Positions 33,502 to 43,438 are shown, counted from the first letter of the stretch. The stretch is 64,000 bases of DNA from Flavobacteriaceae bacterium (GCA_947488595.1 CANKZI010000005.1:1-64000); one strand, 5' to 3'. Notes: a model not told the origin generated them from the letters alone. Translations and numbers: made by a program.

Positions 33502-33814
33502 GTATTCCTATTTTATTAATAAACAATTATAATAAAAATAAACAAGAATTGGGGGTTTTGGCTGCTTTTTGTTTTATAATTATTGTAATGTTTGTATAAA
33601 TGTATAAACTTTAACAAAATGGTAATAAATCTTGTAAAATTTACATTTGTTTTAAAATTCATCAAAAAAAGACCATTTGTATGGAATTCAACTCATAAGA
33701 AAAAACAACAGTAAAATTCTTTTTTTTGGAAAGTAGGCGTTTTTATAAAAAATGATGTTGTTAATAAAAAAATAGGTTGGAGTTTTATAGGTGCCTTTTT
33801 ATGCTGCAACCAAT
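33502..33814. other. 313-base intergenic region with an orphan -7 box
   Basis: No convincing reading frame was found. On the plus strand TACATTTG at 33642-33649 is a perfect -7 box, but only a six-codon frame follows, so it might drive a small RNA or be chance in AT-rich DNA. A likely terminator of the downstream minus-strand gene lies at 33765-33811. Confidence 0.45.
33765..33811 (-). terminator. Probable terminator after the 132-aa gene
   Basis: On the minus strand GGTTGCAG (33811-33804) can pair with CTCCAACC (33782-33775) with one mismatch, followed by TATTTTTTTAT. The loop is long, so confidence is moderate. Confidence 0.4.
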
Positions 33815-34213
33815 CTACAATTGCAACTCAAATAACTGAACTTGATTTTTGAGTCGTTCGATAAGCATTGACATCATTCTTTTATTGAGGTCAGAAGAGT
33901 TTTGAATGTAACGCTCATATTCGTCGATTGTAAACAATCCAAGGATAATTCCTTTTAACGAATTTCTAAATTTGATGTCTCTTTGAATACTATTCTCGAT
34001 AAATTGCAGTTTTTTTTGAAGCGAAAATTTATAAAAATCTGTTTTGCTTTTTGTAATATAATTTTTTAAAACATCGACAAGCAAATCATTTTGAAGCTTT
34101 AAAATAGGTCGCAACGTTTGGTTTTGAAAAAATTCGTCAGCGGTTGATTGCGCGCTAACTGTTCCGAGTATTTCGCCGCGAAACGATCTTATAAATTGGT
34201 CTCTTGTACTCAT
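33815..34213 (-). CDS. Conserved hypothetical protein, 132 aa
   Basis: The protein is soluble, helical and charged, and starts MSTRDQFIRSFRGEILGT. The pattern FRGEILGTVSAQSTADEFFQNQTLRPILKLQNDLL is familiar from small Flavobacterium proteins of unknown role, some of them labelled glyoxalase without visible metal ligands. I see no glyoxalase His/Glu set here. It stands alone between the ligase cluster and the M1 peptidase gene. No function can be assigned. Confidence 0.6.
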   Translation of the reverse strand: MSTRDQFIRSFRGEILGTVSAQSTADEFFQNQTLRPILKLQNDLLVDVLKNYITKSKTDFYKFSLQKKLQFIENSIQRDIKFRNSLKGIILGLFTIDEYERYIQNSSDLNKRMMSMLIERLKNQVQLFELQL

Positions 34214-34292
34214 TTTTCTTTTAAAAATACAAAAACACCCAAAGCTAGGAAGGTTATCATTTTGTAGTTATCAAGAACTTATTAACCGATTG

Positions 34293-35915
34293 TTATTTAA
34301 TTTCAGTGACAGTAATAAAAAAAGCGTCTTCTAAAACTTCAAAATCTTTCTTTCTTTTGATTTTTTGTTCCAGAATTTTCCATTCATTTGTTGGTTGCAA
34401 CCGCACTTCCTTTTTATTGATGATAGCAATAATTGGCATATTAAAATCAGTCACATCGGTTTGCCAACGGTAGGCAATTTTTTTATTTTTCCATTTCCAT
34501 TCCAAAATAGGAATAGCAGTATACCTTAAATATTGATTAAAAATAGGTGTTAAATTGGAACCACTTTCTTTATTAAAAAATGTAATTACCGTTTCGGTAT
34601 CTATGATTTGATGGCGGAAAGTAGTGGCGTAATTCAGTAGCAACTGCCACCATTTTTGGTCATCGTTGATGGTGTGCCGAATCGAATTGAGCATTAGTGC
34701 ACCTTTATAATACATATCAGAAGAACCTTCATTATTGACTCCGTATTGACCAATAATCGGAATGTCATTGACAACATTTTGATGCAATCCGTTGGTATAA
34801 ATTTGAGCACTTTTATAACCGTATTGACATTCTAAAAAAACTGATTCTGTATAGCAAGTAAAGCTTTCATGAATCCACATATCTGCAATATCCGACGAAG
34901 TGATGCTGTTGCCAAACCATTCGTGACCACTTTCGTGGATGATGATGAAGTCGAATAATTTTCCAATGTCAGTACCAGATAAATCGCGACCAAGGTAACC
35001 TTTTTGATATTGGTTTCCGTAAGCAACAGCACTTTGATGTTCCATGCCTAAATAGGGCGTTTCGACCAATTTGTAACCATCATTCTTGAAAGGATATTCT
35101 CCAAATTTCGACTGAAAACAATCCATCATCGGTTTGACTTCTTCAAATTGTATTCTCGCTTTGGCTTCGTTCTCGCGCAACACATAATAATCTAAATCGA
35201 GTCCTTTGTAATTTTCTCCAAAATGAGCATAATCGCCAATATTTATTGTAATTGCATAGTTATTAATTGGATTTTTCACTTCCCAATCCCAACGTGTATA
35301 GTCGTTTTGAAGTACTTGACTTCCTAAGAACCTTCCGTTCGACACGTTCATTAATCCGTTAGGTACCGCAACGCTTATGGTTGCACCATCATTGGGTTCA
35401 TCAGATTGCGAATCTTTGCAAGGCCACCACAAACTCGCACCTGCGCTTTGCACTGCAACACCAATCCAATCTTTTTTATTGCTGTCTTTTTTAAAAATAA
35501 AACCACCATCCCAAGGCGCATTTTTTGCAATCAATGGATTTCCGGAGTAATAAAATTGTAAATTTTGTTCTGTGTTTTTTTCTAATACAACATCAAAGTT
35601 GATAAAAATAGCATTTAATTGTCTGTGGTATTTCAGTATTTTTTTATCCCAAACAATACTGTCGATTGTCATGTTTTCGTACAAATCCAACTGAATGGTA
35701 TTAGTATTTTCAATAACTTTAAAACGAATGGTATTGGAACCAACTATTGATTTTTCGGTTGGATTTATTTTGATATTCAAATCATAGTGCAGCACATCAA
35801 AACATGTTCTTTCAAATCGTAAACCGCCGTGAAGGGAATCTTTTTTGGTAAAAGTTGTTTGCGCAAAAAGATTTTGAACAAGCAGAAAAGCGATAAAAAA
35901 AATATTATTTTTCAT
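34293..35915 (-). CDS. Exported M1 family metallopeptidase (aminopeptidase-like)
   Basis: Counting from the ATG at 35915 the protein has 540 residues and a signal peptide ending NLFAQ; an ATG at 35927 would add four residues. The zinc motif HESGHEW (327-333) and the downstream Glu350 in WIHESF form HExxH-x18-E. The exopeptidase motif is GMEHQSA (290-296). M1 enzymes of this exported type cut peptides in the periplasm or outside. It lies 41 bases from the upstream S41 peptidase gene, on the same strand. Confidence 0.92.
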   Translation of the reverse strand: MKNNIFFIAFLLVQNLFAQTTFTKKDSLHGGLRFERTCFDVLHYDLNIKINPTEKSIVGSNTIRFKVIENTNTIQLDLYENMTIDSIVWDKKILKYHRQLNAIFINFDVVLEKNTEQNLQFYYSGNPLIAKNAPWDGGFIFKKDSNKKDWIGVAVQSAGASLWWPCKDSQSDEPNDGATISVAVPNGLMNVSNGRFLGSQVLQNDYTRWDWEVKNPINNYAITINIGDYAHFGENYKGLDLDYYVLRENEAKARIQFEEVKPMMDCFQSKFGEYPFKNDGYKLVETPYLGMEHQSAVAYGNQYQKGYLGRDLSGTDIGKLFDFIIIHESGHEWFGNSITSSDIADMWIHESFTCYTESVFLECQYGYKSAQIYTNGLHQNVVNDIPIIGQYGVNNEGSSDMYYKGALMLNSIRHTINDDQKWWQLLLNYATTFRHQIIDTETVITFFNKESGSNLTPIFNQYLRYTAIPILEWKWKNKKIAYRWQTDVTDFNMPIIAIINKKEVRLQPTNEWKILEQKIKRKKDFEVLEDAFFITVTEIK

Positions 35916-35956
35916 TAATTTTTGCATTGCAAGTTTTAAAAAAAAGCTTTAGAAAA

Positions 35957-37534
35957 TTAATTATTTGCATTTATATCCTTTAAAACCCAATCCAATTCGG
36001 GGTCTTTATCATTGATTTTATCTTCAAACGTGGGAACGATTTCTTTATCAGGAAAGATACCACGACCCAAAATATCGTTATTATGAAAAGGTTTGATGCA
36101 CATCAATCCAACACGAACATTAATTTTTGAATTGGGTAATTGAATCAATGGCATTCGACCTGCAACGGTTCCGTTAAAAGCACCACCCGTTTCTTGACCT
36201 ACAAAAAAAGCCCTTTTTGATCCTTTCAAGTTGGAAGATAAAATGCAAGAAGCCGAAAAACTACCTCCATTGATCAATACATATATTTTGCCTTTGAAAG
36301 CATTCAGGTCAACGTGCTGTGGTTTAGCATCTTTGGTGGTATAATTGTATTTTCCGTCTTCGGATTTGTGTACTTTAAAAAAAGTATAACCATAATACAG
36401 AGGAGAAAATATCACTTTTAGCGCTTTTGTACTTAAAGAACCTCCTTTAAAATAGTCAGCTTGCAACAGGCTTGTTTTTGAAACGACTTCTGATTTTTGT
36501 GAAAAAACAAAAGTTGAATCGGCCAAATAAGAATACAAATGAGCAATTTCTTGAAGACTACCGCCTGGATTATCTCTCAAATCGATAATTAAAGTTTTGG
36601 ATTTAAAGTCTTTGATTTTCTTAAAACTTTGTCGGTAAAATCTATAAGGATTTCCAATCGAAAAACCATTTATTTTCATAATAGCAATGCTGCTGTCACT
36701 TTCGATAAACCTTAAATTGCGATTATAGTTTTTATTAACCTCGTTGTAACCATAGATGCTTTTCTTGGTTTTTTCGGCTTTTTGTTGCTCTTTTTTGGCT
36801 TTTTTTTCATGAACAGTCAAACGCTTTTTAGCTGGTTTATCTTCGGATTTGACCGAATCGACAATTTGTCGTTTTATGGTCACTGTTTTTAGCGTATCAA
36901 GGAATTTGAATTCATAAACAATGCTGTCTTTGATGCCATTTTCGTTGGAATAATAGGAGGCGAAGTTTTTTGCTAATCTCGATTTTTTAAAGGTTTGATT
37001 GAAACCATCTGAAGTAAATAGCATATTGTAATTTTGTAGTAATTCTGATGGATTTTGATTGTTAATAGCGACAATTTCCGTTCCAGGTTGAATGGCTTTA
37101 TTGTAGGATTTGTTTTTTAGGACATACAATTTATTATCATTAATTTCAAAATCAAATTGCGAAAATGGTCCAATTCCTTTTCTGGTCAAAGCCACACCTT
37201 CTTTTTTCGTCATCCTTTTCATATTAGGATAAACACTCATGTGCCCTTGTCTGACCGAAGCAATTATTGGACTTATCTTTTTATAAAAGTCAAAACTTCG
37301 CATCGGTTTGGTAATGGTGGTCTTGAGGCTATCAAATTTATAATCCAAAGCTTCTTTGCTGATGTACCAATACAAATTGGGATGCAGTTTTTTTAATTTT
37401 TTATAAGCAAAATCAGTATCGGATTTTAATTTTTTTTCAGACAATAATTGTTCTACTTGTTTGTTGTGATTTTTAACCGAATTACATTGCGAAAAGAATA
37501 CTATAATAAACGTGAAAAAAAAGATTTTCTTCAT
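35957..37534 (-). CDS. S41 family peptidase lipoprotein
   Basis: The 525-residue protein has a lipobox FFSQC (Cys17), a PDZ-like region near 110-190 and the S41 core. The core holds DLRDNPGGSL (318-326) and GGSFSASC (423-430), the latter containing the catalytic Ser. A lysine-rich insert (about 231-258) interrupts the domain. S41 peptidases of this type degrade or process exported proteins. It is the second gene of a minus-strand series after the acyl-CoA carboxylase gene, 46 bases downstream of it. Confidence 0.9.
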   Translation of the reverse strand: MKKIFFFTFIIVFFSQCNSVKNHNKQVEQLLSEKKLKSDTDFAYKKLKKLHPNLYWYISKEALDYKFDSLKTTITKPMRSFDFYKKISPIIASVRQGHMSVYPNMKRMTKKEGVALTRKGIGPFSQFDFEINDNKLYVLKNKSYNKAIQPGTEIVAINNQNPSELLQNYNMLFTSDGFNQTFKKSRLAKNFASYYSNENGIKDSIVYEFKFLDTLKTVTIKRQIVDSVKSEDKPAKKRLTVHEKKAKKEQQKAEKTKKSIYGYNEVNKNYNRNLRFIESDSSIAIMKINGFSIGNPYRFYRQSFKKIKDFKSKTLIIDLRDNPGGSLQEIAHLYSYLADSTFVFSQKSEVVSKTSLLQADYFKGGSLSTKALKVIFSPLYYGYTFFKVHKSEDGKYNYTTKDAKPQHVDLNAFKGKIYVLINGGSFSASCILSSNLKGSKRAFFVGQETGGAFNGTVAGRMPLIQLPNSKINVRVGLMCIKPFHNNDILGRGIFPDKEIVPTFEDKINDKDPELDWVLKDINANN

Positions 37535-37580
37535 AAATGGGAATAAAATATAAAAATAATTCTACTTTTTAATTTAAAAG

Positions 37581-39209
37581 TTAAACCTGAATTACGCCCA
37601 TATTGAATTGTTTTTCGATAGGTGCATGGTTGGCTGCTTCGATGCCCATCGAAATCCAAGTTCTTGTATCTAAAGGATCAATAATGGCATCGGTCCACAA
37701 TCTAGAAGCCGCATAATAAGGCGAAACTTGTGCGTCATAACGCGCTTTGATCGCGTCAAATAGTTCTTTTTCTTTTTGTTCATCAACGATTTCGCCTTTT
37801 GCTTTTAGCGAAGACGCTTCAATTTGCATCAAAACTTTTGCTGCTTGCGTGCCACCCATCACGGCCAATTCGGCACTTGGCCAGGCAAAGATCAGTCTAG
37901 GATCGTAGGCTTTTCCACACATGGCATAGTTGCCAGCGCCATAGGAATTACCCACAATTACAGTAAATTTGGGTACGACCGAGTTGGCAACTGCGTTAAC
38001 CATTTTGGCGCCATCTTTAATAATACCTCCATGTTCTGATTTGCTTCCTACCATAAAACCGGTAACATCTTGAACAAAAACCAATGGAATTTTCTTTTGG
38101 TTGCAATTGGCAATAAAACGCGTGGCTTTGTCTGCCGAATCCGAATAAATTACGCCGCCAAATTGCATTTCCCCTTTTTTAGATTTGACTACTTTTCGTT
38201 GGTTGGCAACAATACCAACTGCCCAGCCGTCGATTCGGGCATAACCGGTAATAATGGTTTGACCGTAACCATCTTTATAGGGTTCAAATTCTGAATTATC
38301 AACCAAACGATTGATAATATCCATCATTTCATATTGTTCGTTACGTGCTTTTGGCAAAATGCCGTAGATTTCCTTTTCGTCTAAAGCAGGTTTTTGTGGT
38401 TTTTCGCGATTGAACCCCGCTTTAGTATAATCACCAATTTTAGAAACTATATTTTTTATTTTGTCAAGTGCGTCTTTGTCGTCTTTGGCTTTATAATCAG
38501 TGACACCCGAAATTTCACAATGCGTTGTTGCACCACCAAGTGTTTCGTTATCAATGCTTTCGCCAATAGCAGCTTTTACAAGGTAACTTCCGGCTAAAAA
38601 TATACTTCCTGTTTTATCAACAATTAGCGCTTCGTCGCTCATTATAGGGAGATAAGCCCCGCCTGCGACGCAGCTTCCCATGACTGCCGCAATTTGTGTG
38701 ATGCCCATACTGCTCATAATAGCGTTGTTGCGAAAGATGCGACCAAAATGTTCTTTGTCGGGGAAAATTTCGTCTTGCAAAGGCAAATATACACCTGCAC
38801 TATCAACAAGATAAATGATTGGCAATTTGTTTTCCATGGCCAATTCTTGCGCACGGAGGTTTTTCTTTGCTGTAATCGGAAACCAAGCGCCCGCTTTTAC
38901 TGTGGCATCATTGGCAACCACAATGCATTGTTTGCCTTTGATATAACCTATTTTAATAACAACGCCGCCCGACGGACAACCGCCATGTTGTGCATACATA
39001 CCTTCGCCAACAAAAGCCCCTATTTCGATACTTTTTGCCTTTTCATCTAACAAATAATCAATACGTTCACGTGCAGTCATTTTGCCCTCGGAATGAAGTT
39101 TTTTAATCCGTTTTTCGCCACCACCCAATTTTACTGTAGCAAAACGTTGTTTTAAATCGGATAATAAAAGTTTGTTGTGGTCTTCGTTTTTGTTGAAGTT
39201 AATGTCCAT
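37581..39209 (-). CDS. Acyl-CoA carboxylase beta (carboxyltransferase) subunit
   Basis: The 542-residue protein has the two crotonase-fold carboxyltransferase domains. The block GKMTARERIDYLLD is near residue 45, a GGAYLPIM oxyanion-type loop is present, and QDVTGFMVG and GNSYGAGNYAM fall in the second half. It matches the methylcrotonyl/propionyl-CoA carboxylase beta type. Which acyl-CoA it uses is not clear. The biotin carboxylase partner is not in the window. Together with IcmF it fits branched-chain amino acid or propionate degradation. Confidence 0.92.
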   Translation of the reverse strand: MDINFNKNEDHNKLLLSDLKQRFATVKLGGGEKRIKKLHSEGKMTARERIDYLLDEKAKSIEIGAFVGEGMYAQHGGCPSGGVVIKIGYIKGKQCIVVANDATVKAGAWFPITAKKNLRAQELAMENKLPIIYLVDSAGVYLPLQDEIFPDKEHFGRIFRNNAIMSSMGITQIAAVMGSCVAGGAYLPIMSDEALIVDKTGSIFLAGSYLVKAAIGESIDNETLGGATTHCEISGVTDYKAKDDKDALDKIKNIVSKIGDYTKAGFNREKPQKPALDEKEIYGILPKARNEQYEMMDIINRLVDNSEFEPYKDGYGQTIITGYARIDGWAVGIVANQRKVVKSKKGEMQFGGVIYSDSADKATRFIANCNQKKIPLVFVQDVTGFMVGSKSEHGGIIKDGAKMVNAVANSVVPKFTVIVGNSYGAGNYAMCGKAYDPRLIFAWPSAELAVMGGTQAAKVLMQIEASSLKAKGEIVDEQKEKELFDAIKARYDAQVSPYYAASRLWTDAIIDPLDTRTWISMGIEAANHAPIEKQFNMGVIQV

Positions 39210-39355
39210 ATAAATGATTGATGGTTGGGTTTGTTTAAAAAATTGAAGATAAATTATACTTTTACAGCGTGGCTAAATTACAAAAATCATTATGATTTAC
39301 AATTTTAGTAGTGGTGATTGTTCGTGTAGATAGGATAATTAGTAATTGATGTTAT

Positions 39356-39372
39356 CTTAACCTTAACTTAAC
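39356..39372 (+). promoter_or_regulatory. CTTAAC repeats upstream of the phosphate operon
   Basis: CTTAAC occurs at 39356-39361, 39362-39367 and, sharing one base, 39367-39372. It lies just upstream of the -7 box at 39383. The resemblance is to tandem CTTAACCT boxes of cyanobacterial SphR and TTAACA boxes of Bacillus PhoP. A similar pair is at 15700-15716. Function is inferred only. Confidence 0.35.
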
Positions 39373-39382
39373 ATAAATAAAA

Positions 39383-39390
39383 TACATTTG
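39383..39390 (+). promoter_or_regulatory. Predicted -7 box of the DUF47-Pit operon
   Basis: TACATTTG is an exact consensus box, 18 bases before the DUF47 ATG. The CTTAAC repeats occupy the -33 region. Confidence 0.6.
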
Positions 39391-39408
39391 CACGGTAAAT
39401 TATAAATT

Positions 39409-40053
39409 ATGAGCATAAATAATTTTTTCCAATTTTTGGTTCCGAAAGATAAAAAATTCTTCCCATTATTTGAACAGGCCACAAGTAATTTGATATTGAT
39501 GGCGACAGCACTTCATGAAGTTGTTAATCTTCCAATCGCTGATAGGAATCTCCTTTTTCAGAAAATTGAAGAATTGGAACAAATAGGAGAGGACATTACG
39601 CGCAAAACCAACATCGAATTGAGTAGTAATTTTATTACGCCTTTTGATAGAGAAGATATTTATTCGTTGATTACCGCAATTGATAATGTGGCTGGAAATA
39701 TTCATGGTGCCGCAAGTAGGCTAAAATTATATCATGTTGATAAGATTACAAAATCTATTCGAAAACTAACAGAAATCAACTTAGAAGCCTGTCAAAACAT
39801 TGATATTGCTGTAAAGGAATTACGAAATTTAAAAAAAATCAAAAATATAACCGATGCTTGTGCCCGAATTAATAAGTTAGAAAACAAATCGGATACCGTT
39901 TATGACAAAGCGGTCGCTGATATTTTTGAAAATGAAACCGACGCAAAAACAATCATTAAATACAAAGAGGTTTTATCGGTGCTAGAAACGGCAGCAGACA
40001 AATGCAAAAGCACCGCTAACGTTTTAGAGTCAATAGCTGTGAAGCATTCTTAA
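39409..40053 (+). CDS. DUF47 (PhoU-related) phosphate transport accessory protein
   Basis: The 214-residue protein is all-helical and has the DUF47 pattern: an N-terminal NNFFQFLVPKDKKFFPLFEQ, and a central FITPFDREDIYSLITAIDN metal-binding helix pair. DUF47 proteins are PhoU-like and are nearly always next to Pit transporters, as here (30 bases upstream). It probably restrains or tunes phosphate uptake by the Pit protein. Confidence 0.92.
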   Translation: MSINNFFQFLVPKDKKFFPLFEQATSNLILMATALHEVVNLPIADRNLLFQKIEELEQIGEDITRKTNIELSSNFITPFDREDIYSLITAIDNVAGNIHGAASRLKLYHVDKITKSIRKLTEINLEACQNIDIAVKELRNLKKIKNITDACARINKLENKSDTVYDKAVADIFENETDAKTIIKYKEVLSVLETAADKCKSTANVLESIAVKHS

Positions 40054-40083
40054 AAATCATCCATTTCATTTAGCATTGTATCT

Positions 40084-41361
40084 ATGACGCTACTTATCAT
40101 TATTATTTTATTGGCCTTAATTTTTGATTACATTAATGGTTTTCACGATGCTGCCAATGCGATTGCTACCGTTGTTGCCACCAAAGTGCTAACGCCATTT
40201 CAAGCGGTAGTTTGGGCAGCTTTTTTTAATTTTTTGGCATATTGGGTTTTTGGATTTGGAGTAGCCGATACTGTTGCAAAAACCGCCAATACAATGGATA
40301 TTAATCTTGTTGTAATTCTAGCTGGTGTAATTGCCGCTATCATATGGAATCTGTTCACTTGGTGGCAAGGTATTCCGTCAAGTTCGTCGCATACTTTAAT
40401 TGGTGGTTTTGCTGGAGCAGCCATAGCACATGCAGGTTTTAGTGTTGTCAATTGGTACTCCGCTGGGAAAGACGGTGGCTTGCCTTCTGGAGTTTTGATA
40501 ATTATTGCTTTTATAGTTCTTGCGCCATTATTGGGTGCTTTGGCTTCTTATTTAATTTCGATTTGGCTCTTGAATGCTTCCAGAAAAAGTATTTATCCAA
40601 AGATTTTTACTTTATCATTAATGGCATTTACGATTTGGTTTGTTGAAAGCCAGATGGTTTATTACGATGAAATAAAAAAGCCGCGTTTTGAATCGCAATT
40701 TTGGAGTGTTGCTTTTGAATCGCATAACATTAAATGGTTTTTAGTGGCTTTTATAATATTTTCAATCAGCTTATTTTGTATGGTTTTTAGCAGTCTATCA
40801 AACCACAAAGCCGAAACATTGCTTAAAAGAATGCAATTATTGTCTTCTGCCGCTTTCAGTTTAGGACACGGTGGAAACGATTCGCAAAAAGTTATGGGGA
40901 TTATTGCTGCTGCGGTTGCGGTTTATATCAATACCAGTGGCGTTTCGCAAGAAAGTATGCCTGATTGGTTGGATGTAATTTTGCCCAACGGTGATGCCGC
41001 AGGTCATATGCCCGAATGGATTCCGTTGGCTTGTTATTCTGCCATCGCTGCAGGAACATTAAGTGGTGGTTGGAAAATCGTAAAAACCATGGGATCAAAA
41101 ATCACAAAAGTAACTTCGTTTGAAGGCGTGGCTGCAGAAACAGCAGGTGCTTTGACTTTATATTTAACCGAACATCTAAAAATCCCTGTAAGTACAACCC
41201 ATACTATAACGGGTTCTATTATTGGTGTAGGATTGACCAAACGCGTTTCGGCTGTTCGTTGGGGCGTAACGGTAAGTTTGGTTTGGGCTTGGGTCTTGAC
41301 CATTCCAATATCGGCGATATTGGCTGCAATTATATATTTTATATTGAGTTTCTTTATTTGA
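40084..41361 (+). CDS. Inorganic phosphate transporter, Pit family
   Basis: The 425-residue inner-membrane protein has about ten helices and two copies of the Pit signature. GFHDAANAIATVV is near residue 20 and HGGNDSQKVMGII in the second half, and a long cytoplasmic stretch separates them. Pit carriers move metal-phosphate with protons. It is cotranscribed with the DUF47 gene. It is convergent with lpxD at 50 bases. Confidence 0.95.
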   Translation: MTLLIIIILLALIFDYINGFHDAANAIATVVATKVLTPFQAVVWAAFFNFLAYWVFGFGVADTVAKTANTMDINLVVILAGVIAAIIWNLFTWWQGIPSSSSHTLIGGFAGAAIAHAGFSVVNWYSAGKDGGLPSGVLIIIAFIVLAPLLGALASYLISIWLLNASRKSIYPKIFTLSLMAFTIWFVESQMVYYDEIKKPRFESQFWSVAFESHNIKWFLVAFIIFSISLFCMVFSSLSNHKAETLLKRMQLLSSAAFSLGHGGNDSQKVMGIIAAAVAVYINTSGVSQESMPDWLDVILPNGDAAGHMPEWIPLACYSAIAAGTLSGGWKIVKTMGSKITKVTSFEGVAAETAGALTLYLTEHLKIPVSTTHTITGSIIGVGLTKRVSAVRWGVTVSLVWAWVLTIPISAILAAIIYFILSFFI

Positions 41362-41411
41362 TCAAACTTTTCTAATAATGCTGTAAATCTTAATGCAATA
41401 ACAATTTCATT

Positions 41412-42413
41412 TTAAGACTTATTAGCATCTTTTACCAATCTTTTCAAAATAGCCCATTGTTTCAATGCGTCTCGGGCTTCTACCGCGGGGTAACCCAACA
41501 TGGTTTTTCCGGCTTCAATATCTCCCGTAACACCGGAACCAGCACCAACGATTGCCCTATCGCCAATGGTAGTATGGTCTTTAATTGAAGCACTACCACC
41601 GATAATGACACCATTTCCTAGCGTCACCGATCCTGCTAATCCGCTGTTACCAGCCATAATACAAAATTTACCTAATTTACTGTTGTGTCCAATTTGGACC
41701 AAATTGTCGATTTTGCATCCGTCACCTAAAACGGTAGCACTGAATTTTCCTCTATCGACACATGTATTAGCTCCAATTTCGACACCATTGCCAATGATTA
41801 CATTTCCAATTTGCGGAATTTTCACCAATCCTCTTTCGGCACATGGACGAAACCCAAAACCATCTGCGCCAATAGTAGCATTTGGATGTAAAATACAATC
41901 ATTGCCAATATGACATCGTTCTCTGATTACGGCACCAGACCAAATAATAGTACGCTTTCCTATTGTGCATTCGTCAAGAATGGTTACGTTAGGATAAATG
42001 GTAACACTTTCGGCAATTGTAACATTTGGTCCAATATAACAATTGGCACCAATTCGGCTATTATCGCCTATAATTGCTGTTGGATCAATAACCGCAGAAG
42101 CATGAATATTGGTACGGAATATTGGAGTTGGTGGTGCAAACATTTCGAGTACTTGGGACATGGCCAAATCGGCATTTTTTACTTTGATAAAAGCCCTATT
42201 TTCGCCGGGAAGAATCGAAATATCTTCGTTAACGACTGCGATTGCTGCTTTTGAAGTTTCCCAAAGCTTTTCGTATTTTTTATTTCCAATAAACGAAATC
42301 TGACTATCGGTAGCAGTTTCAAGTTGCTCAGGAGCATTGATACTGTTGGTAGTATTGCCAACTATTTCACCCTTTAATATTGCGTTGATTTCGTGTAAAT
42401 TGAATTGTTTCAT
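41412..42413 (-). CDS. lpxD: UDP-3-O-acylglucosamine N-acyltransferase
   Basis: The 333-residue protein has an LpxD N-terminal uridine-binding region (about 1-100) and a left-handed hexapeptide-repeat domain (about 110-290) with repeated ([LIV]-G-x-x-x-x) units. The catalytic His lies in QIGHNSKLG (about 235-243). It adds the second acyl chain in lipid A synthesis. It stands alone here, without lpxA or fabZ beside it. Confidence 0.93.
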   Translation of the reverse strand: MKQFNLHEINAILKGEIVGNTTNSINAPEQLETATDSQISFIGNKKYEKLWETSKAAIAVVNEDISILPGENRAFIKVKNADLAMSQVLEMFAPPTPIFRTNIHASAVIDPTAIIGDNSRIGANCYIGPNVTIAESVTIYPNVTILDECTIGKRTIIWSGAVIRERCHIGNDCILHPNATIGADGFGFRPCAERGLVKIPQIGNVIIGNGVEIGANTCVDRGKFSATVLGDGCKIDNLVQIGHNSKLGKFCIMAGNSGLAGSVTLGNGVIIGGSASIKDHTTIGDRAIVGAGSGVTGDIEAGKTMLGYPAVEARDALKQWAILKRLVKDANKS

Positions 42414-42576
42414 AATAGAAAATAATTAAATAAAGACATTAGAGTAAACCAAATAAACTCTTTTATTGTTGTATTTCCAAATTTCGAAAGTTTTTTTCGA
42501 GGTTATTTCAAAAAATAAAAAAACAAACAACACTGCAATTATCAATTTATTATTTGGTGTTCATCACAAAAAAATA

Positions 42577-43410
42577 TTATTTTTTTAATGCATTTGTTAC
42601 ATAAACTGGGAGATGGTCCGACGGATATTTGCAATTTTTGGAATCACTCAGTACCGCATATTTAAGTACTTCGATATTGTTTTTGCTCGTAAAAATATAA
42701 TCGATTCGTAACGTAACAGGTTTGTGGAATTCAAAATTATTAAACGTTCCAGGCGGTCCAAAAGCTGGTGATTGACTGCTGATTTTGGCGTCGTTGTATG
42801 AATTCGAGAGTAACAAGTAAGCATTACTGTCGGTTTGACTATTAAAATCGCCCATGAGCACGAATGGAAGTTTTTCAGAGTTGATTGTTGCTATTTTGTC
42901 GATTAGGAGTTTGGCGCTGTTGGTTCGGGCGGTTTCCCCAACGTGGTCAAAATGGGTATTAAAAACATACATTTTTTGCTTCGTTTTTAGATTTTCAAAA
43001 AGGGCGTATGTACAAATTCTTTCCAACATCGCATCCCATCCTTTTGAAACAACATCGGGTGTTTCCGACAGCCAAAAGGTAGCTTGTTTTACTATTTTGT
43101 ATTTTTTATCGTTGTAAAACAAAGCGCTATATTCACCGCCGGTTGGCGAACTGTCACGTCCTTTTCCGATGTATTTGAAATCGGTCAATATACTGTCGAG
43201 ATATTGTATTTGATGTAATTTTCCTTCTTGAATTCCAAAAATGTCGGGCTCATAAAACTGTATTTGCTCTGCCAAAAAACTCTTTCGTAAATCCCATTTG
43301 TTTTCACCATCCAACGGATTGTCAAAACGGATGTTATAGGAGATCATTTTTAGGTTTTGTGCTTGAACTGATAGCGAAAAGAGCAGTAGTAGGGTTATGG
43401 CTTTTTGCAT
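42577..43410 (-). CDS. Exported endonuclease/exonuclease/phosphatase family protein
   Basis: The 277-residue protein has a signal peptide ending SVQAQN (about residue 18) and the metal-dependent hydrolase fold: SYNIRFDNPLDG, the QEG motif, FNTHFDHVG, MGDFNS and a C-terminal SDHLPV. The fold covers nucleases, sphingomyelinases and phosphatases, so the substrate is open; export favours a nuclease or phosphoesterase role. A TATTTTTG box lies upstream. Confidence 0.9.
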   Translation of the reverse strand: MQKAITLLLLFSLSVQAQNLKMISYNIRFDNPLDGENKWDLRKSFLAEQIQFYEPDIFGIQEGKLHQIQYLDSILTDFKYIGKGRDSSPTGGEYSALFYNDKKYKIVKQATFWLSETPDVVSKGWDAMLERICTYALFENLKTKQKMYVFNTHFDHVGETARTNSAKLLIDKIATINSEKLPFVLMGDFNSQTDSNAYLLLSNSYNDAKISSQSPAFGPPGTFNNFEFHKPVTLRIDYIFTSKNNIEVLKYAVLSDSKNCKYPSDHLPVYVTNALKK

Positions 43411-43430
43411 TGTTGGGTGTTTAGCTTTGT

Positions 43431-43438
43431 CAAAAATA
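43431..43438 (-). promoter_or_regulatory. Predicted -7 box for the exported phosphoesterase gene
   Basis: The minus-strand reading is TATTTTTG, an exact consensus match 21 bases before the ATG. A second copy lies at 43451-43458. Confidence 0.5.

Noticed and set aside
38694..39050. 118-codon plus-strand frame inside the carboxylase gene
   Set aside because: It is antisense to a well-conserved protein and is rich in Cys, Phe and Asn as expected of a shadow.
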